From contig OY970820.1 in NCBI GenBank assembly GCA_963853835.1, forward strand, positions 22,251,873 to 22,315,872: a DNA stretch of 64,000 bases. The letters run 5' to 3'. The stretch is from Calendula officinalis (Eukaryota; Streptophyta; Magnoliopsida; Asterales; Asteraceae). Under the pieces are notes generated by a model, which was given only the letters and a program-made list of their open reading frames with translations, was not told where the DNA came from and made no database searches. The translations under genes and the position numbers were made by a program. Positions 1-11,631 of the stretch are shown here, one piece after another (positions within the stretch are counted from its first letter, which is position 1; every line of letters starts with the position of its first letter).

Positions 1-145
1 CCATATTGACAGATAAGAACAAACAGAATAGCAACAGTTACAATAGTCGCAATAGAACCAATAAATCCTAAAAGGAAATCTGAGCGGAAACAAGATTCCA
101 AAGACTCTCTGATGGAGTCTGGACATGCAATACTCAGGCCCTTCT
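1..145 (-). other. Possible terminal exon with a membrane segment, cut by window edge
   Basis: On the minus strand this stretch is open in one frame for about 48 codons. It follows a pyrimidine-rich acceptor (TTGTTTTGTTAGCAG, ending at 146). The predicted peptide starts KGLSIACPDSIRES and continues into a strongly hydrophobic run of about 20 residues (GFIGSIATIVTVAILFVL) that looks like a transmembrane helix. It lies inside the internal region of a minus-strand Copia element whose 5' LTR is at 659-1081, so it could be a captured host exon or chance coding potential. I do not recognise the family. The downstream part is outside the window. Confidence 0.22.
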
Positions 146-646
146 CTGCTAACAAAACAAGAACAGAAAAGGAACAAGAATATAAAAACATTCAAATAAG
201 AGTTTGATCTCTGATGTAGGTCAAGCTCTTTGCACTTCGGAGCACTCCTAATGTACAAAGTTACTTGCTACGACCTCAGAGTAGGAACGAGTACTTACAG
301 CAATTTAGCCCAAATAACTTCTTACGAAGTTAATCCAGAACAGCAGCGGAGCACCAAAAACAAACAATCGATTATATATAAACAAGATAGGTCAGATGAC
401 GTACCTTAGGTTTAGACTAAACCGAGAACAAATGAGTCCAAAGAACTACGAATGTCGAACAATAACACCACAGATCTTCAGGAACAAAAGAGCGACAAAG
501 GAACGTCTCTTCAAAAACAACACCGATGAGCGATCGATGTTTTCAGATTCTAAAATCGCGAACAGAAACCCTAAGTGATGATTCCTCACCGATCAACCGA
601 AAAACTCACGATCTACACCGAACGAACACAGATCAGACGAAACCTC

Positions 647-658
647 GCTCTGATACCA
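647..658 (-). other. Primer-binding site (initiator Met tRNA type)
   Basis: The minus strand reads TGGTATCAGAGC, the standard plant Copia/Gypsy primer-binding site complementary to the 3' end of initiator methionine tRNA. It directly abuts the LTR that ends at 659, which sets the element's orientation. Confidence 0.8.
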
Positions 659-1081
659 TGAAGAAAACTACAGATCTAAAGATCTGAACAAAACTCAGAA
701 GTAATCAAAATTCTGTGCATTAAAAACCAAAAGTTAAGAACAGATTACAACTGAAACCTGACTACAACACTCATTCACACATCTAAACTAAATGCTCATG
801 ATCAAACAACACAACCGATCTAAGAACATAAAACCCTAAGTTCTTGAGAGAGAGAACGAGCAGAAAAGAATTCAAAAAATGAGAAATGAACGGATGAATT
901 ACATCTCGGACTCTCTCTCTCTCCTATTAACAACAAATATCTATATTTACACTTTGAGCCCTTGAGAAAACATCCACATGTACCTGCAAGTCCTTATACT
1001 ATAGAGAAATATAAAATAAAAGAATAAAATAAGAAATTACCTTTTTTACCTTTCAAGTATAAAATACCACATATTTCAACA
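659..1081 (-). mobile_element. 5' LTR of a minus-strand Copia element
   Basis: On the minus strand the LTR starts TGTTGAAATATGTGG and ends CTTCA next to the primer-binding site, giving canonical TG...CA ends and a length of 423 bp. The interior runs to the left (646 to 1) and leaves the window, so the 3' LTR cannot be seen. The leader on the minus strand contains intron-like donor sites (GTACGTCA near 403, GTAAGTAC near 298). No gag or pol motif is visible in the 646 bp available, so the element may be non-autonomous or may carry foreign sequence. Confidence 0.75.
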
Positions 1082-1978
1082 TTTACTCCCCCACGTGTAG
1101 ACACCAACTCAATTCCAAGATTTATTTAAATTACTGGTTGGTGATCATACTATCACAATTGCCGAATTCTTTGGATGAGTATTAGTTTTATATATCTCTA
1201 ACTCAAAAAGAAGGGATGCACAAAATGCACATATCAAACTAAACAATTAAGAAAATAAGCTGCCACCATTTTTCTTGTTTGACGTCGCCAATTGTTGCCT
1301 CAAAAAAATCACCGTCGGCTGTTGTGGAGAATAGAACGAGAGGATAGATAATTTGGGTTTAGGGTTTTAAGGGAGGATTAGGGATAAATTTTGGTATGAA
1401 TTAAACTCATATAACTCGGGCCCTTAATCTCAAATTAAACCGGGCTTAACACAAAACACAGGCTTACAAGAAAATGACACAGGTCACTCGGCCCTTGGCC
1501 AAATGGCCGGGCCTCGACTCATAATAAAATACATAACTCTTACGATTAGCTAACCGGTCAAAACCCGAGATGAACCATTTAATTACATTTACTAATGTAC
1601 GAACGTCTAAAACTTGCGAGACATACAATTTGATTATAGATGTCTACTAACTAACTAAAAGTGACATACTTTAATTCCAAATAATAAGATAATTAATAAT
1701 AATTAACTTCGGTCCGACCCTGACTAAAATAATCCAACTTGGTCAAAAGCTCAAGACCCGACGCTCGATTATTCTCGAATTATAAAACGACTCCTAACTA
1801 TGTACTTGATATCATAAATATGAAACGTCTCTAATAAAAGCGGACCGTCCAACTACAGGTCGTATAAATAATATGAACCGTCTAACTTTATTATAATTAA
1901 TTTACTATTTATTTATTTTAATTTTAAATATAATGATTAAACTAATATTATTTAATTATTAAAATTTCAGGGCGTTAC
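1082..1978. repeat. Repeat-like AT-rich stretch ending in a Gypsy-type LTR terminus
   Basis: No gene is visible. The right end reads ...TTTCAGGGCGTTACA, which on the minus strand is TGTAACGCCCTGAAA, a common start of plant Gypsy LTRs. I cannot place the other end of this LTR. Around 1420-1520 there is a GC-richer patch (GGGCCCGG-type motifs) of unknown origin. Confidence 0.35.
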
Positions 1979-3971
1979 ACATCTCTAGGCCACTTCTAGT
2001 GCAACCTTCTATCACTTCAAACCTGTACCTGAGTACATAGCCACAAAAAAACAAACGTAATACGTGAGACAAAATAGTCTCGTGAGATACATGGGTTTTA
2101 GACCCCAATAATAATAACCATTTCATAAATATATAAACATATCTATATACTACATCAATACCACCTAGTCGCCCTATTGCGACCCTATCGATCTTGCTTT
2201 CCTAGCAAACATATCTAGTACCTAAACATATAAGTACCAGAAGCACAACATATCTAGTATATAAACATATATGTACTGAAGCACAAACATGTCTAATACA
2301 TAAACATATATGTATTAGAACCTAGCATACCTAGTACCAAACATATGCGTACTAGAAGCACCCGTGTGCTTAGTGTATAAACATATATACACTCGGTGTA
2401 TAAACATATATACACCGTTCAGTGACCGGGGGTCTCCCGCGTCACCACCATCTATCTCTTATCATAACCTAACAGTTATGCCAGTCAAAGCCTTCGGCTA
2501 TCACATCAAACATCAAACAAGTTAGTTATCTAATAATAACAACATATATTTAGTTCAACATAGCGTGAACATCCCCATATAGTCCCATGGACCCGATCAT
2601 AAGCAACCCACATTTACTTCTACATCTATGAACCAAGGAGGTCCATCCTTACTTATTCTCATAAGATACATTTCTTATTTATCGATATCATAATACTTTT
2701 ATCTCTTCTTGACTATAATACATATTTATTATCAGTCAATTCATATTCATTTACATACATATTCGTTCCTCACTCTTATTAGTATTTTTTACCAAATAGG
2801 TACTCATTACCATAAAATCATTACCAATTACTTTACTAATACATATTTATTAATAAAGACTCACTATCCATTCATTTAATCAATAATCTTTATTATTATG
2901 GTTCATTAATAAGGATTTCATAACTACCTTAGTTTATCATATTTACTTCCAATATCATCAATCATACTAGACATATTCTAGTATCACAATATACCTATTT
3001 TCTTATCTTTTTAGTCACTATCTTTATCAAAACATTATTTAATAAAGACTCATAAATATATCAATAGTATTCTCAAAAGCTCTTTGCTATGTACCCAGTT
3101 TAAAAGTCTCATGTACCCACCTTAGTAATAGCTAAATCCATATCGTGTTTATCAACACGAATCCTTACTTCTCGCCCCTTTGGAATATCTCCAACTTTTA
3201 GGTCATTGCAACCTATCAACATAATCATCACAATTCTAGTTATCATCCATAACTAGACATCATTTACCATCAACATAATCAACCCCAACCACCAAGTTCA
3301 CCAACTTGGTGGAGATCCATAAACCCTAGTTCATACAACTACTTCCAAGTTGCAAATTAACCACAGATCCATGGTCTACATACTTCCTATGGGTGTTCTA
3401 CAGCCTCATTACCCATCTTTAACAAGATTCCAACACATCACATTCAAAAGTATCATTTCCCCCAAATCTTGTTTACAAAACTAACTAGGAGATGAAAATA
3501 CCTTAGATCTTTAACAAGGTTTGAAGATCTTCACGTATGGTGATGTTCTATGTCCAAGAACAACCAAAATCGCCCCCGAGAGCTCCCAAAATCGCCCGCC
3601 CGTTTGGAGTGGAGAGAAAATGAGCAAAAACCCTAAAATCCCGTTTTTATGTTGTCCAGGCACCTTCGTGGCACGAAATAAATTCTTCGTGGAACGAAGT
3701 TTGGCGGGGCTATCTTTGTGACACGAACTTAAATCTTCGTGTCAGCGGCGACACGAAAACGAATTTCTGTCTCACTCGTGGCACGAGTCCAAATCTTCGT
3801 GCCACGAAGTTGTACTACACTTTTTGTATTCCTTTTCGACTCAGTTTCGTCCATAACTTTCTCGTACGATGTCCAAATAACACGAAACCAATTCCTACGA
3901 TCTTTAAACGATTTATCCTTATTTATCATATTTTTTATAAAATTTATTTATCACAAAATTCGGGTCGTTAT
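1979..3971 (-). mobile_element. Truncated Gypsy-type LTR, second family
   Basis: This is homologous to the LTRs at 9356-11631, 15059-17322 and 37144-39376. It shares the block GTGAGACAAAATAGTCTCG followed by TGAGATACATGGGTTTT, the 10-bp-stem hairpin CCACCAAGTT/AACTTGGTGG (3289-3312) and a terminal CGTTATA in place of CGTTACA. Roughly the first 200 bp of the LTR are missing at the left junction with the 1978 terminus. In place of the CTCGCGCCGCGAG palindromes of the other copies it has CTTCGTGGCACGAAG-type palindromes at about 3660-3815. No internal element sequence is attached, so it is a solo or broken LTR. Confidence 0.7.
3660..3815. repeat. Palindrome cluster CTTCGTGGCACGAAG in LTR
   Basis: Several copies and half-copies of CTTCGTGGCACGAAG, CACGAAG and CTTCGTG occur within 155 bp. 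The full inverted form is at about 3799-3812 and near-copies are at 3666-3698. It occupies the same relative place in the LTR as the CTCGCGCCGCGAG cluster of the related LTRs. Confidence 0.6.
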
Positions 3972-4013
3972 AGTGGTTGTTAGTACCAACCATGATATTG
4001 ATATCGAGGGTCG

Positions 4014-4160
4014 TTAGCTGCAAGTAAGAACATGCTTGCGATGGGCAATGCATATGTCGCAAATCGCATGGGTGGTGTCGGGTTGCTCGTTTGAGTCGAT
4101 GATGAATTGGCGAGTGAGGATATGGTAGATATGGGGTTTTCCATTAATTGATCCCCACAT
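4014..4160 (-). pseudogene. Unrecognised truncated ORF behind a TATA box
   Basis: A good TATA box (TATAAATA on the minus strand, 4295-4302) lies about 135 bp upstream of an ATG at 4160. The ORF reads MWGSINGKPHIYHIL..., contains CDIC and ends after 48 residues at 4014, about 40 bp short of the end of the Gypsy LTR fragment. The spacing suggests a gene or transposase start cut by the LTR insertion. I cannot assign a family. The longer frame starting at 4370 begins upstream of the TATA box and is unlikely to be the real start. Confidence 0.25.
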
Positions 4161-4569
4161 GTCGTTGGATATCGATTTTGGATGTTTTTTTTTATATTTT
4201 TTAGGGGTAGAATGTAGATATAATTGTTGGATAATGAATATTTTTGAGGAAAGGAAGTTAATATGTTGTGTGAAAGTTAAGTGTTTTGAGTGGATATTTA
4301 TAGAATTATAGAGGTAATTTGTGAAAGAACAGACAAAAGTGGTTAAAATTTTAATTTTTAATTTTTTCATTACACAAAAATTTACGTGTTCATTTACTTT
4401 AAAAGTTATATTGATAGTTATTTATATAGAGACAATTTGAACTACAGTTATTTAGCCTAATATTTATTAAGCTTTTCTAATAAGAAAATACATAATTAGT
4501 TATATGAAATTACATCAATAATCATTTATACTAAAATAATTAAACGAACGTGAAGAATTATGGATGCAA

Positions 4570-4721
4570 GATATGGTGTTGCCCATGACCTATTGGTCAT
4601 GGGTTCAAGTCCCGTCGTGGACGTGGGGTTTATTCCCCATAGGTGGAAGGTTCGAGAGAAGACAAACTGTCCCTTGTGGATGTCACTGTCTAGACTCGAA
4701 CCACTAACTTCCGTTAAAAAA
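4570..4721 (+). mobile_element. SINE with 17-bp target duplication
   Basis: The body holds a pol III B-box-like GGTTCAAGTCCCG (4602-4613) and ends in an A-run. It is flanked by 17-bp direct repeats differing at two positions (AAGAAYTATGGATGYAA, 4553-4569 and 4722-4738). The A box is degenerate. An 81-codon reading frame across it is incidental. Confidence 0.7.
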
Positions 4722-4738
4722 AAGAACTATGGATGTAA

Positions 4739-5569
4739 AACGTTAAGAAAAAAAATTAGATTGGAAATAACGAACCAAAATTTAGTCTTAAATTTAAGTA
4801 TGTAAGAACAAATTCACAATATATTTTTTTAATTTCTTTTGTTATTACGAGTTTATGAGACTATGTTAATCCTATATTGAGCGCTCAATCCATTGTTTGA
4901 ATCCAAGATAGTGATTTAGATCAAACTTGAATCCTATATTGATTAATTGGCAAAAGTTCACAATTAGTGATTACATGTTTGACTTATATACCTTCTTACT
5001 AATTAACTAGTTAATGACTAACATAATAACTATACATTATTGGCAATTTATAATCCCTAAACTAATGAGAACAACATTATAAATCCTAAGAGACTATGAC
5101 ATCCACATTGCTCAACTATAGTAATAGTTATATCTAAATACCAGTAATTTATTTGGACTATTCAAAATTTAAATACTTTGATTGAAGTTTTTGGCTCGAA
5201 AATAGATTTCCCAAAATTAAGCAACTCAATTTTTATTGACTTATGTCAGATTTATATATTGATTTTAATTGCACGTATGGTAACCTTTTGATTACTATAT
5301 CCTAACATCTATAATTTCAAACAAAATAGAATAGTCGGCTTGCAAAGTGAGTCGGAATGTAGGTTACTAAAAAGTAAAAAACATATAAGTGTTTGAAATG
5401 AACTAAAAATTGTAAAACTCAATAGAAATGAAAAATAATAATATATTAGTTGATGTTTTAAACTAGTACTTCGTAAAAGATATAGGCAAACACATGATAT
5501 AGGCAAATCCCAAACACTCTCTTGTGCAAAAGTGATTTACAAATTGTAAAATCAAAACCCTAAAGAAAC
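4739..5569. other. Intergenic, nothing recognised
   Basis: AT-rich sequence with no convincing gene or repeat terminus. Small open frames on both strands have no coding character. Confidence 0.5.
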
Positions 5570-5580
5570 TAGCCGTTAAG
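5570..5580 (-). promoter_or_regulatory. Candidate MSA (mitosis-specific activator) element
   Basis: The minus strand reads CTTAACGGCTA, which fits 10 of 11 positions of the plant MSA consensus YCYAACGGYYA including the AACGG core bound by three-repeat MYBs. It lies about 295 bp upstream of the start codon of a UBC19/20-type gene, whose Arabidopsis relatives are known to be expressed in dividing cells. The function is inferred. Confidence 0.45.
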
Positions 5581-5875
5581 AAAGAAACACGCCGTCGTCA
5601 AATCTCAACGTTCGGAAAAGGGGAAAATCGTTGCGTGAAAATCCGCTACTAAAACCCCCTTCCTCACCCATTTCATTTGCAATCAAATCCGAACTGAAAA
5701 CCCTAACATCTCTCTCTCTCTCTCTCACAAGATTAGAAGAAGAAATCAGATCGCCCTAATTTCTTCTTCCAATCCTTTCTTTTAGATCCAATCGAATTCG
5801 ATCCATCTCCTTCTTCTGCTGTGATTTACGATTATCGATTTGAAATACATAAGAAGAAATTAATACAAATTGTAC

Positions 5876-7304
5876 ATGGCGACGATGAACAATCAAGATA
5901 GCAACAACAGCAACAATAACAACAGACAAGTCGCTGCTGGTCCACCGGTGAATGCTTCCAAACAGCCTCTTCCGACGCCTAAAATCGTCGATACGCAATC
6001 TGTACTCAAAAGGTTTTTATTTTTAATTTGCTTATTGATTCGGATCTGTTATAGATGTCAATTACTTTTTGGTTACAAAATCGAAAACAATTTCGATGTA
6101 GAAGTCTTTTTAATAAAGTGAGCAATCAATTACATTCACTGAATAGATCTAGGGTTTATCGTTCAGTGAAATTGATCCAATTAATTCGAAAATTTATCCA
6201 GTGTTTATCGTTCAAACTACTTATGTCTTGTTCAAATTTGTTCTTGGTGTTGTTTGGCTGAAAATTCCTTCAAATTGTAATCGCTTTTGAATGTATTTGC
6301 TTTTGTGATTTAATCGATAATTTTTGTTTAATCAATTAACTAGACTTGCTTTTCTGTCCCCAGGGTTTCTAATACCTAGTTTTTAGGGCACCTTGTCCAT
6401 AAGGAAGGAATTGGCCCCTTCTTTTTTATTTCAATTGATGCTTATTTCTAATACTTTGTTGTTGTCTTTTATTGCAACAGATTACAATCTGAACTGATGG
6501 CCCTAATGGTAAGGCTCAACACATTTTGATATCTGTTTCATATTCCTATCCTTTTATCATTAATTTGTATACTAATTATCTATTATTATTATTATTATTA
6601 TTAATTTGATTATAGATGAGTGGTGATTCTGGGATATCTGCATTCCCTGAGGAAGACAACATATTTTGCTGGAAAGGAACAATTTCTGGGAGCAAAGAAA
6701 CTGTTTTTGAAGGAACAGAATACAAGCTGTCACTTTCGTTCCCAAATGATTATCCGTTTAAGCCTCCAAAGGTGAAATTCGAGACCGGTTGCTTTCATCC
6801 CAATGTGGATGTTTTTGGAAACATATGTTTGGATATTCTTCAGGTAAAATCAATGATTTCTGCAGTTGTATTTTGAAGTTGCTGAAAACTGATTTGTTTG
6901 TTTGAAATTGAATTTTAGGACAAATGGTCATCTGCTTATGATGTGAGAACTATCCTGATTTCTATCCAAAGTCTCCTTGGAGGTATGAATGATCAAATTT
7001 GTGGTTATTTACAAATTGAAATGAAATTAAATTGTGTGGAAAAATAATAATTAAATTTTAAAATTTGTTAACAATTGCAGAACCGAATACTAGTTCACCT
7101 CTGAACACCCAAGCAGCAGAACTCTGGGTTAATCAAGAAGGTATGTTTACATTATTGGAAATATATCTTATCTTTTGTTTGACTGTTTGATGATTTTGAT
7201 TATGATTATGATTTTGATTTTTAATTTTGATTTTTTTTGTTTTGTGTGTGTGTGCAGAATACAGGAAAATGGTGGAGAAGCTATATAAGCCACCAGTTGC
7301 ATAA
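5876..7304 (+). CDS. UBC20: Ubiquitin-conjugating enzyme E2, UBC19/UBC20 (UBE2C) type
   Basis: Six exons can be read: 5876-6012, 6481-6508, 6616-6843, 6919-6982, 7081-7140 and 7258-7304. All have GT/AG borders and the frame is consistent, giving 187 residues. The N-terminal 35 or so residues are Asn-rich and variable. The UBC fold follows, with SVLKRLQSEL at about 42-51, the HPN motif at 116-118 and the catalytic cysteine at about 126 in GNICLDILQDKWS. The family transfers ubiquitin from E1 to substrates of the anaphase-promoting complex (mitotic cyclins). The close match to Arabidopsis UBC19/20, from memory, supports the call. An in-frame ATG at 5870 would add two residues; I chose 5876 because the family starts MAT. 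The 5' leader has a (CT)n tract at 5711-5727. No defect is visible. UBC19 and UBC20 cannot be told apart here. Confidence 0.93.
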
Positions 7305-8454
7305 GACGATGATAATATTCTTTGGTGTGGGGATAGATTGTAAAATGTTGTTTGGGAACAAAAGAAAATTTCATTTAATTTACGTTACATTGCATTGAGA
7401 ATTCTGTTATTCTAAAAAAGATTAGAAATGTTGTCACATTTTGCATTAATTACAGTAGAAATTTGATATATTTCTTCTTTCTTGAAACAGTATCAAAATT
7501 CTGTTGGGTTTTTCATACTGTAAATTGTGATTTTTCAAAACCGGTTCATTTATCTAGTTTTGGGCTTCAGTTGACTAATTAATATTTGAATATGAGTTTT
7601 ACTTTTTAGCAAAATCATCAAGGCACTCCACAAACATCTTTTCTGAAACAAATTGACTCACAACTTTCACTAGGAATGGTTGCAACGAAATTGAAAACTT
7701 AAAATTACTAAGGAATCAAAGCTATACTTATTTTAGGCCCGATTTTAGGATCTCGAAGTTGAACGCACATTTTCATTGATCAGTAGTATCGTAAAGTAAA
7801 ATATTACAGTAAGATCATATTAAGAATTTCTTTTGTCTAGTAATCATGAGATTCCTTCCTTCTCGCCCTATGAAAGTTTGTTCGCACTTCAAACATGAAA
7901 TCTTGCCATAAAAACTCACATGTGAAAATAATATACTACGCATATTATATTATTTTATTTGATTTAATTTCTCTATCTATATATTAAAACAGGATCTTAG
8001 AGATATATTTGTCGACTTCTCAAAAGATATTTTGTCAAACTTCAATAATAGTTTTTTCGATATTATTTATGGCATTCCCTAAAATTGGAAAATTGCCTGA
8101 AAAAAATACATTTTTTAAAACAAGAGTACATAAAATCAGATTTTGCATCGAACTGCTGTGTCCTAATTGAACCGGGACCGGATTAGCCGGACGCTTAAAC
8201 CGCATTATCATTGATAGTTAGGAGTATTATTTAATCGTGTTGTATAATTGTCAAAAGGTTAGAAAAATAAATATCAAAAAAGATTAAAAATCGATAATTT
8301 CTCAAAACATATTTTTCATCAAAGTTTTATTTTTGAGTTTCAAAATCTATATAAAAATCCATATTTAACTAACTTTTTAGAAAAATTGGTTTTTGCAGTT
8401 AGATCGGTTGTTCAACTGGAATTTTATATCTAAAAGGTCGGCTCCGACTAAGTT
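7305..8454. other. 3' UTR and intergenic DNA
   Basis: The first 100-200 bp should hold the UBC 3' UTR. The rest up to the hAT target duplication at 8455 is AT-rich and shows no gene or clear repeat terminus. Confidence 0.5.
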
Positions 8455-9009
8455 ACTAAAACTAAGGGTGAGCATAAAAACCGAACCGAAACCGAAAAAA
8501 CCGTCACGAAAAAACCGAACCATTTGAAAAACCAATGTCAACGGTTTTGATTTTTAGAAAACCCGAATGTTTGGGGTGGTTTTCGGGGGCATAAGAAAAA
8601 ACCCGACCGAAAACCCCGCTCCGCCATTATATATCTTTCAAATTTTATAAAAATATTCTTATATTTATAATAGATTTAACATTTAATTATCTTTTAAATA
8701 AAATATGGGTTTGTCTAACTCATTCCCTAAGGGCATGAGATTAGAACTCTTTAATGAACTCGAAATTTCCTTTTTTCATATTAATCAAATCTAATTTTTA
8801 CATGTATTAAATGCATTTTGAAATAAGAATGGAAAATTTAGTCTATTAATTACTCTTTATCTCATGCCCTTAGGGCATGAGTTAGAAAAACCCATAAAAT
8901 ATCTATACTACTTTATAATGCAGATTAGACATTTCTAAATATGGAATGTCTGAATTCAAACCTGTCATATTAGCAATGTTCACTTTGCCTGAAAAATAAT
9001 TAAAAAACT

Positions 9010-9095
9010 GCTTTGGACGAGGCTTGAACACAGGTGGGAGTGCTCCATAGGTGAAGCTCTTACCACTAGCCAAAGTGAAAGCTTTGGTAGCAAAT
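9010..9095 (-). mobile_element. Possible tRNA-derived SINE fragment
   Basis: On the minus strand an A-box-like TGGCTAGTGGTAAGAGC (9056-9072) is followed about 25 nt later by a B-box-like TGTTCAAGCCTCG (9018-9030), the spacing of a pol III promoter. A T-rich tail follows. I could not define target duplications. The 69-codon frame in this place is probably incidental. Confidence 0.4.
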
Positions 9096-10861
9096 TCGTA
9101 ACACTTAAACACTATGCTTTCATGTGAGGACGGATTTCAATATAGCCATTAAAATTTTACGTTTTTAACTTTTATTTATATAAACCATAATCAGTTAACG
9201 TAAATAGAGAAATATATTAAATTTGAACATGCGTTTTAAATTACTTGGTTTTATTGGCGTGGATTTTCAAAATGCCATAATCATATGACTTTATTAGCAG
9301 GTCTTTTATATACGTTATTTTAACATCAGTTTGAACATGCGTTTTAAATTAGTAGTGTAACACCTTGATTTTCAAAACACGTTTTAAAACATATTTTTAA
9401 ATAAGAACATTACAAGTCCAATATTCCCAAAATACGGTTTAACAAAAACCATCTAAAGTTTATCAGAGTATTAAAACCGGTGTTACAAAAACAATATCAT
9501 AACCATAGGATAAATGAGAACTACCTACGAGCTCCCGAGCTAAACAACACCAGGTCACTTCTATCGCGACCCTCTAATCCTTCGATCCTGAACCTGAGTA
9601 CATAGCCAAAAACAAAGTAGTACGTGAGACAAAATAGTCTCGTGAGATACATGGGTTTTCGACCCATTCTCAAAAGATTTATAAAGTAACATTTATAACA
9701 TCATAAATACTTATCCTTATCATATCTTATTAATTCATAATTCATCTTCTATTCATTTAACCGTATAAAGTAATAAGCTTACCATAAGCTTACTCATCAT
9801 CTAATCACATACTTGTAAGCATCTCCAAGCTTACACTTTCTTTATCACATATGCAACGGACCTCTCCGAAGCCAACTCTCCCGATATGAGACGTCATAGG
9901 TAAACTATCAAGGTAATTGGGAGCCCCCATCTTACCGAGATTCATAAGCTCTCCCCGTTCCCGGGTCGTCATGCTCACCCAACACTGGGTGTCGTAAACT
10001 ATGACATTCTACTCTTTGCGCAGGGAGGTACCACCCCAAGTAGACGTCTCATGCTCCCCCATTTATGGGTGGTCTTATTCCAGATATCTCATTAACACTT
10101 ATGAGCCTCAGCTCCTTTCATCAAAATATGAGCATTTGCTCCTTTCATCAAATTCATCACTTATTAGAATACACCTATTCTAATTTATCATATTATTCTC
10201 TTTACTTATTCAGTTTCAATCTCGACTATACCAGGTCCTTTACTAATTTAAAACATATTTATCTTTTATCAAAATCATATTACTTTGACTCTCCTTTGAC
10301 TAGAATACATGTTTATTACTAGTCACTTCATACTTATTCTCTTAGTAATTCGATAACTACTTTTATTAGTATAATATACTAACCGATACTTATTACTTAA
10401 AAATCATTGTCTCAAGCTTTATTAATACATACTATTAATAAATCGATTATCAAGCCCTTTTAAGTCATTATCTCTATTCATATATCTTATTTATAAAAAC
10501 TCATTAATTACTTTTTATCATCATAATCTCTCTCAAAATCATTAATCATTTAGACATACTTAAATAGTCTATTACTAGCATTTTCTCATCATATCAATCA
10601 TATCTTTATTAAAATCGTTTATTAATAAAGACTCCTAAAACATCATAGTTTTCAAAATCATTTGTTATGTACTCAGTAAAAGTCTCATGTACTCACCTTA
10701 GCCAAGCTAACTCCAAATCGTGTCTAATAACACGAATCCTTGCTTTCCAACTTGTTAAATGTCACCAATCTTTAGGTCTTCTTGACCTACCATCAATATC
10801 ATCACAATAACTAGTTATTATTCATAACTAATCACCAATCAATCCATATCTATATTCCTAA

Positions 10862-11024
10862 CCACCAAGTTCATCCAACTTGGTGGAATCTTAAACCCTA
10901 GTTCAAGGTTTCTATCAATAAACCCAAATCCAACTTGTACACATCGATTACAAGCTTACAATGAGTGTTCTACACCCATGATTAGTCATCTTCCCTAAAG
11001 ATGACATGGTTGGTTCCCCAAACC
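10862..11024. promoter_or_regulatory. Row of three conserved hairpins in the Gypsy LTR
   Basis: Hairpin one is CCACCAAGTT, loop of 5, AACTTGGTGG (10862-10886). Hairpin two is GTCATCTT...AAGATGAC (about 10987-11006). A weaker third is TGGTTGG...CCAAACCA. Hairpin one recurs at 16565-16589, 38617-38641 and, with a 4-base loop, 3289-3312 in a divergent LTR. Being downstream of the TATA box, they would be transcribed. Confidence 0.6.
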
Positions 11025-11232
11025 ACCATTTTTACCCATACAAAGCTCACAATCAAGGTAGATGAGCAAGACAATCAAGAATACTTACCCTTGATGTTTC
11101 AATCCTTCAAGATGGTGATGATTTGAGCTTCAAGACTCCAAAATCGTCCACTTCTCTCTAGAAAATGGCTGCACTATGTGTGGGGTTGAAGATGAAATGA
11201 AACCCTAGCTTACACACAAGTTTATATACTCC

Positions 11233-11445
11233 AGACGATCCTCGCGCCCCGCTCGCACCCACCTCGCGCCGCGAGGTGACGCGGGTTTGCCTGCTGGTTG
11301 CCGCTGAAACACAGACCTCGCGCCCCGCTCGCGCCAGGCTCGCGCCACGTGCCAAACGCGAGCTCGACGCGAGCCCTTCGCGTCTGATCTCCGAAGTTGC
11401 TGTTTGAACTCGCGCCTGCCTCAAGCCTTCCTCGCGCCGCGAGGG
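11233..11445. repeat. CTCGCGC / CTCGCGCCGCGAG palindrome cluster
   Basis: A CpG-rich island in an otherwise AT-rich LTR, made of repeated CTCGCGCC and CGCGAG units including full palindromes CTCGCGCCGCGAG. It lies just upstream of the TATA box on the element's strand. The same cluster is at about 16940-17145 in the 5' LTR and 38995-39190 in the solo LTR. Open frames of about 100 codons here are by-products of CpG richness. Confidence 0.75.
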
Positions 11446-11631
11446 CTGTCTCGGTCAGTTTCTTGCCCTTTAAACTTGTTTCCATCCAAGTCTTGACCCA
11501 TACTTGGTTACCCCAAGTCACAAACATTCAAACACTCGCTAAAACACGAAGGGGACTTGATTAAATATTTTACCACCTTTATTCCTCAATATTTCCATTT
11601 GATTTATTAACCGAAAATTTCGGTCGTTACA

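Larger units (their letters stand above)
9356..11631 (-). mobile_element. 3' LTR of the Gag-only Gypsy element
   Basis: The minus strand starts TGTAACGACC and ends GGTGTTACA. It contains a TATA box (11221-11228), a CG-rich palindrome cluster upstream of it (11233-11445), three hairpins (see separate entry) and long AT-rich sequence. Confidence 0.92.

Noticed and set aside
4560..4805. 81-residue plus-strand ORF
   Set aside because: It spans a SINE and its target duplications; pol III box explains the sequence better.
10001..10322. Plus-strand frames repeated at 15704-16025
   Set aside because: Same sequence in both LTRs of the Gypsy element, no family similarity, plus orientation opposite to the element.
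11158..11527. Arg/Ala-rich reading frames of 88-110 residues in the Gypsy LTRs (also 16861-17219 and 38862-39309)
   Set aside because: They follow from the CTCGCGC repeats, occur on both strands and cross the TATA box; no protein family.
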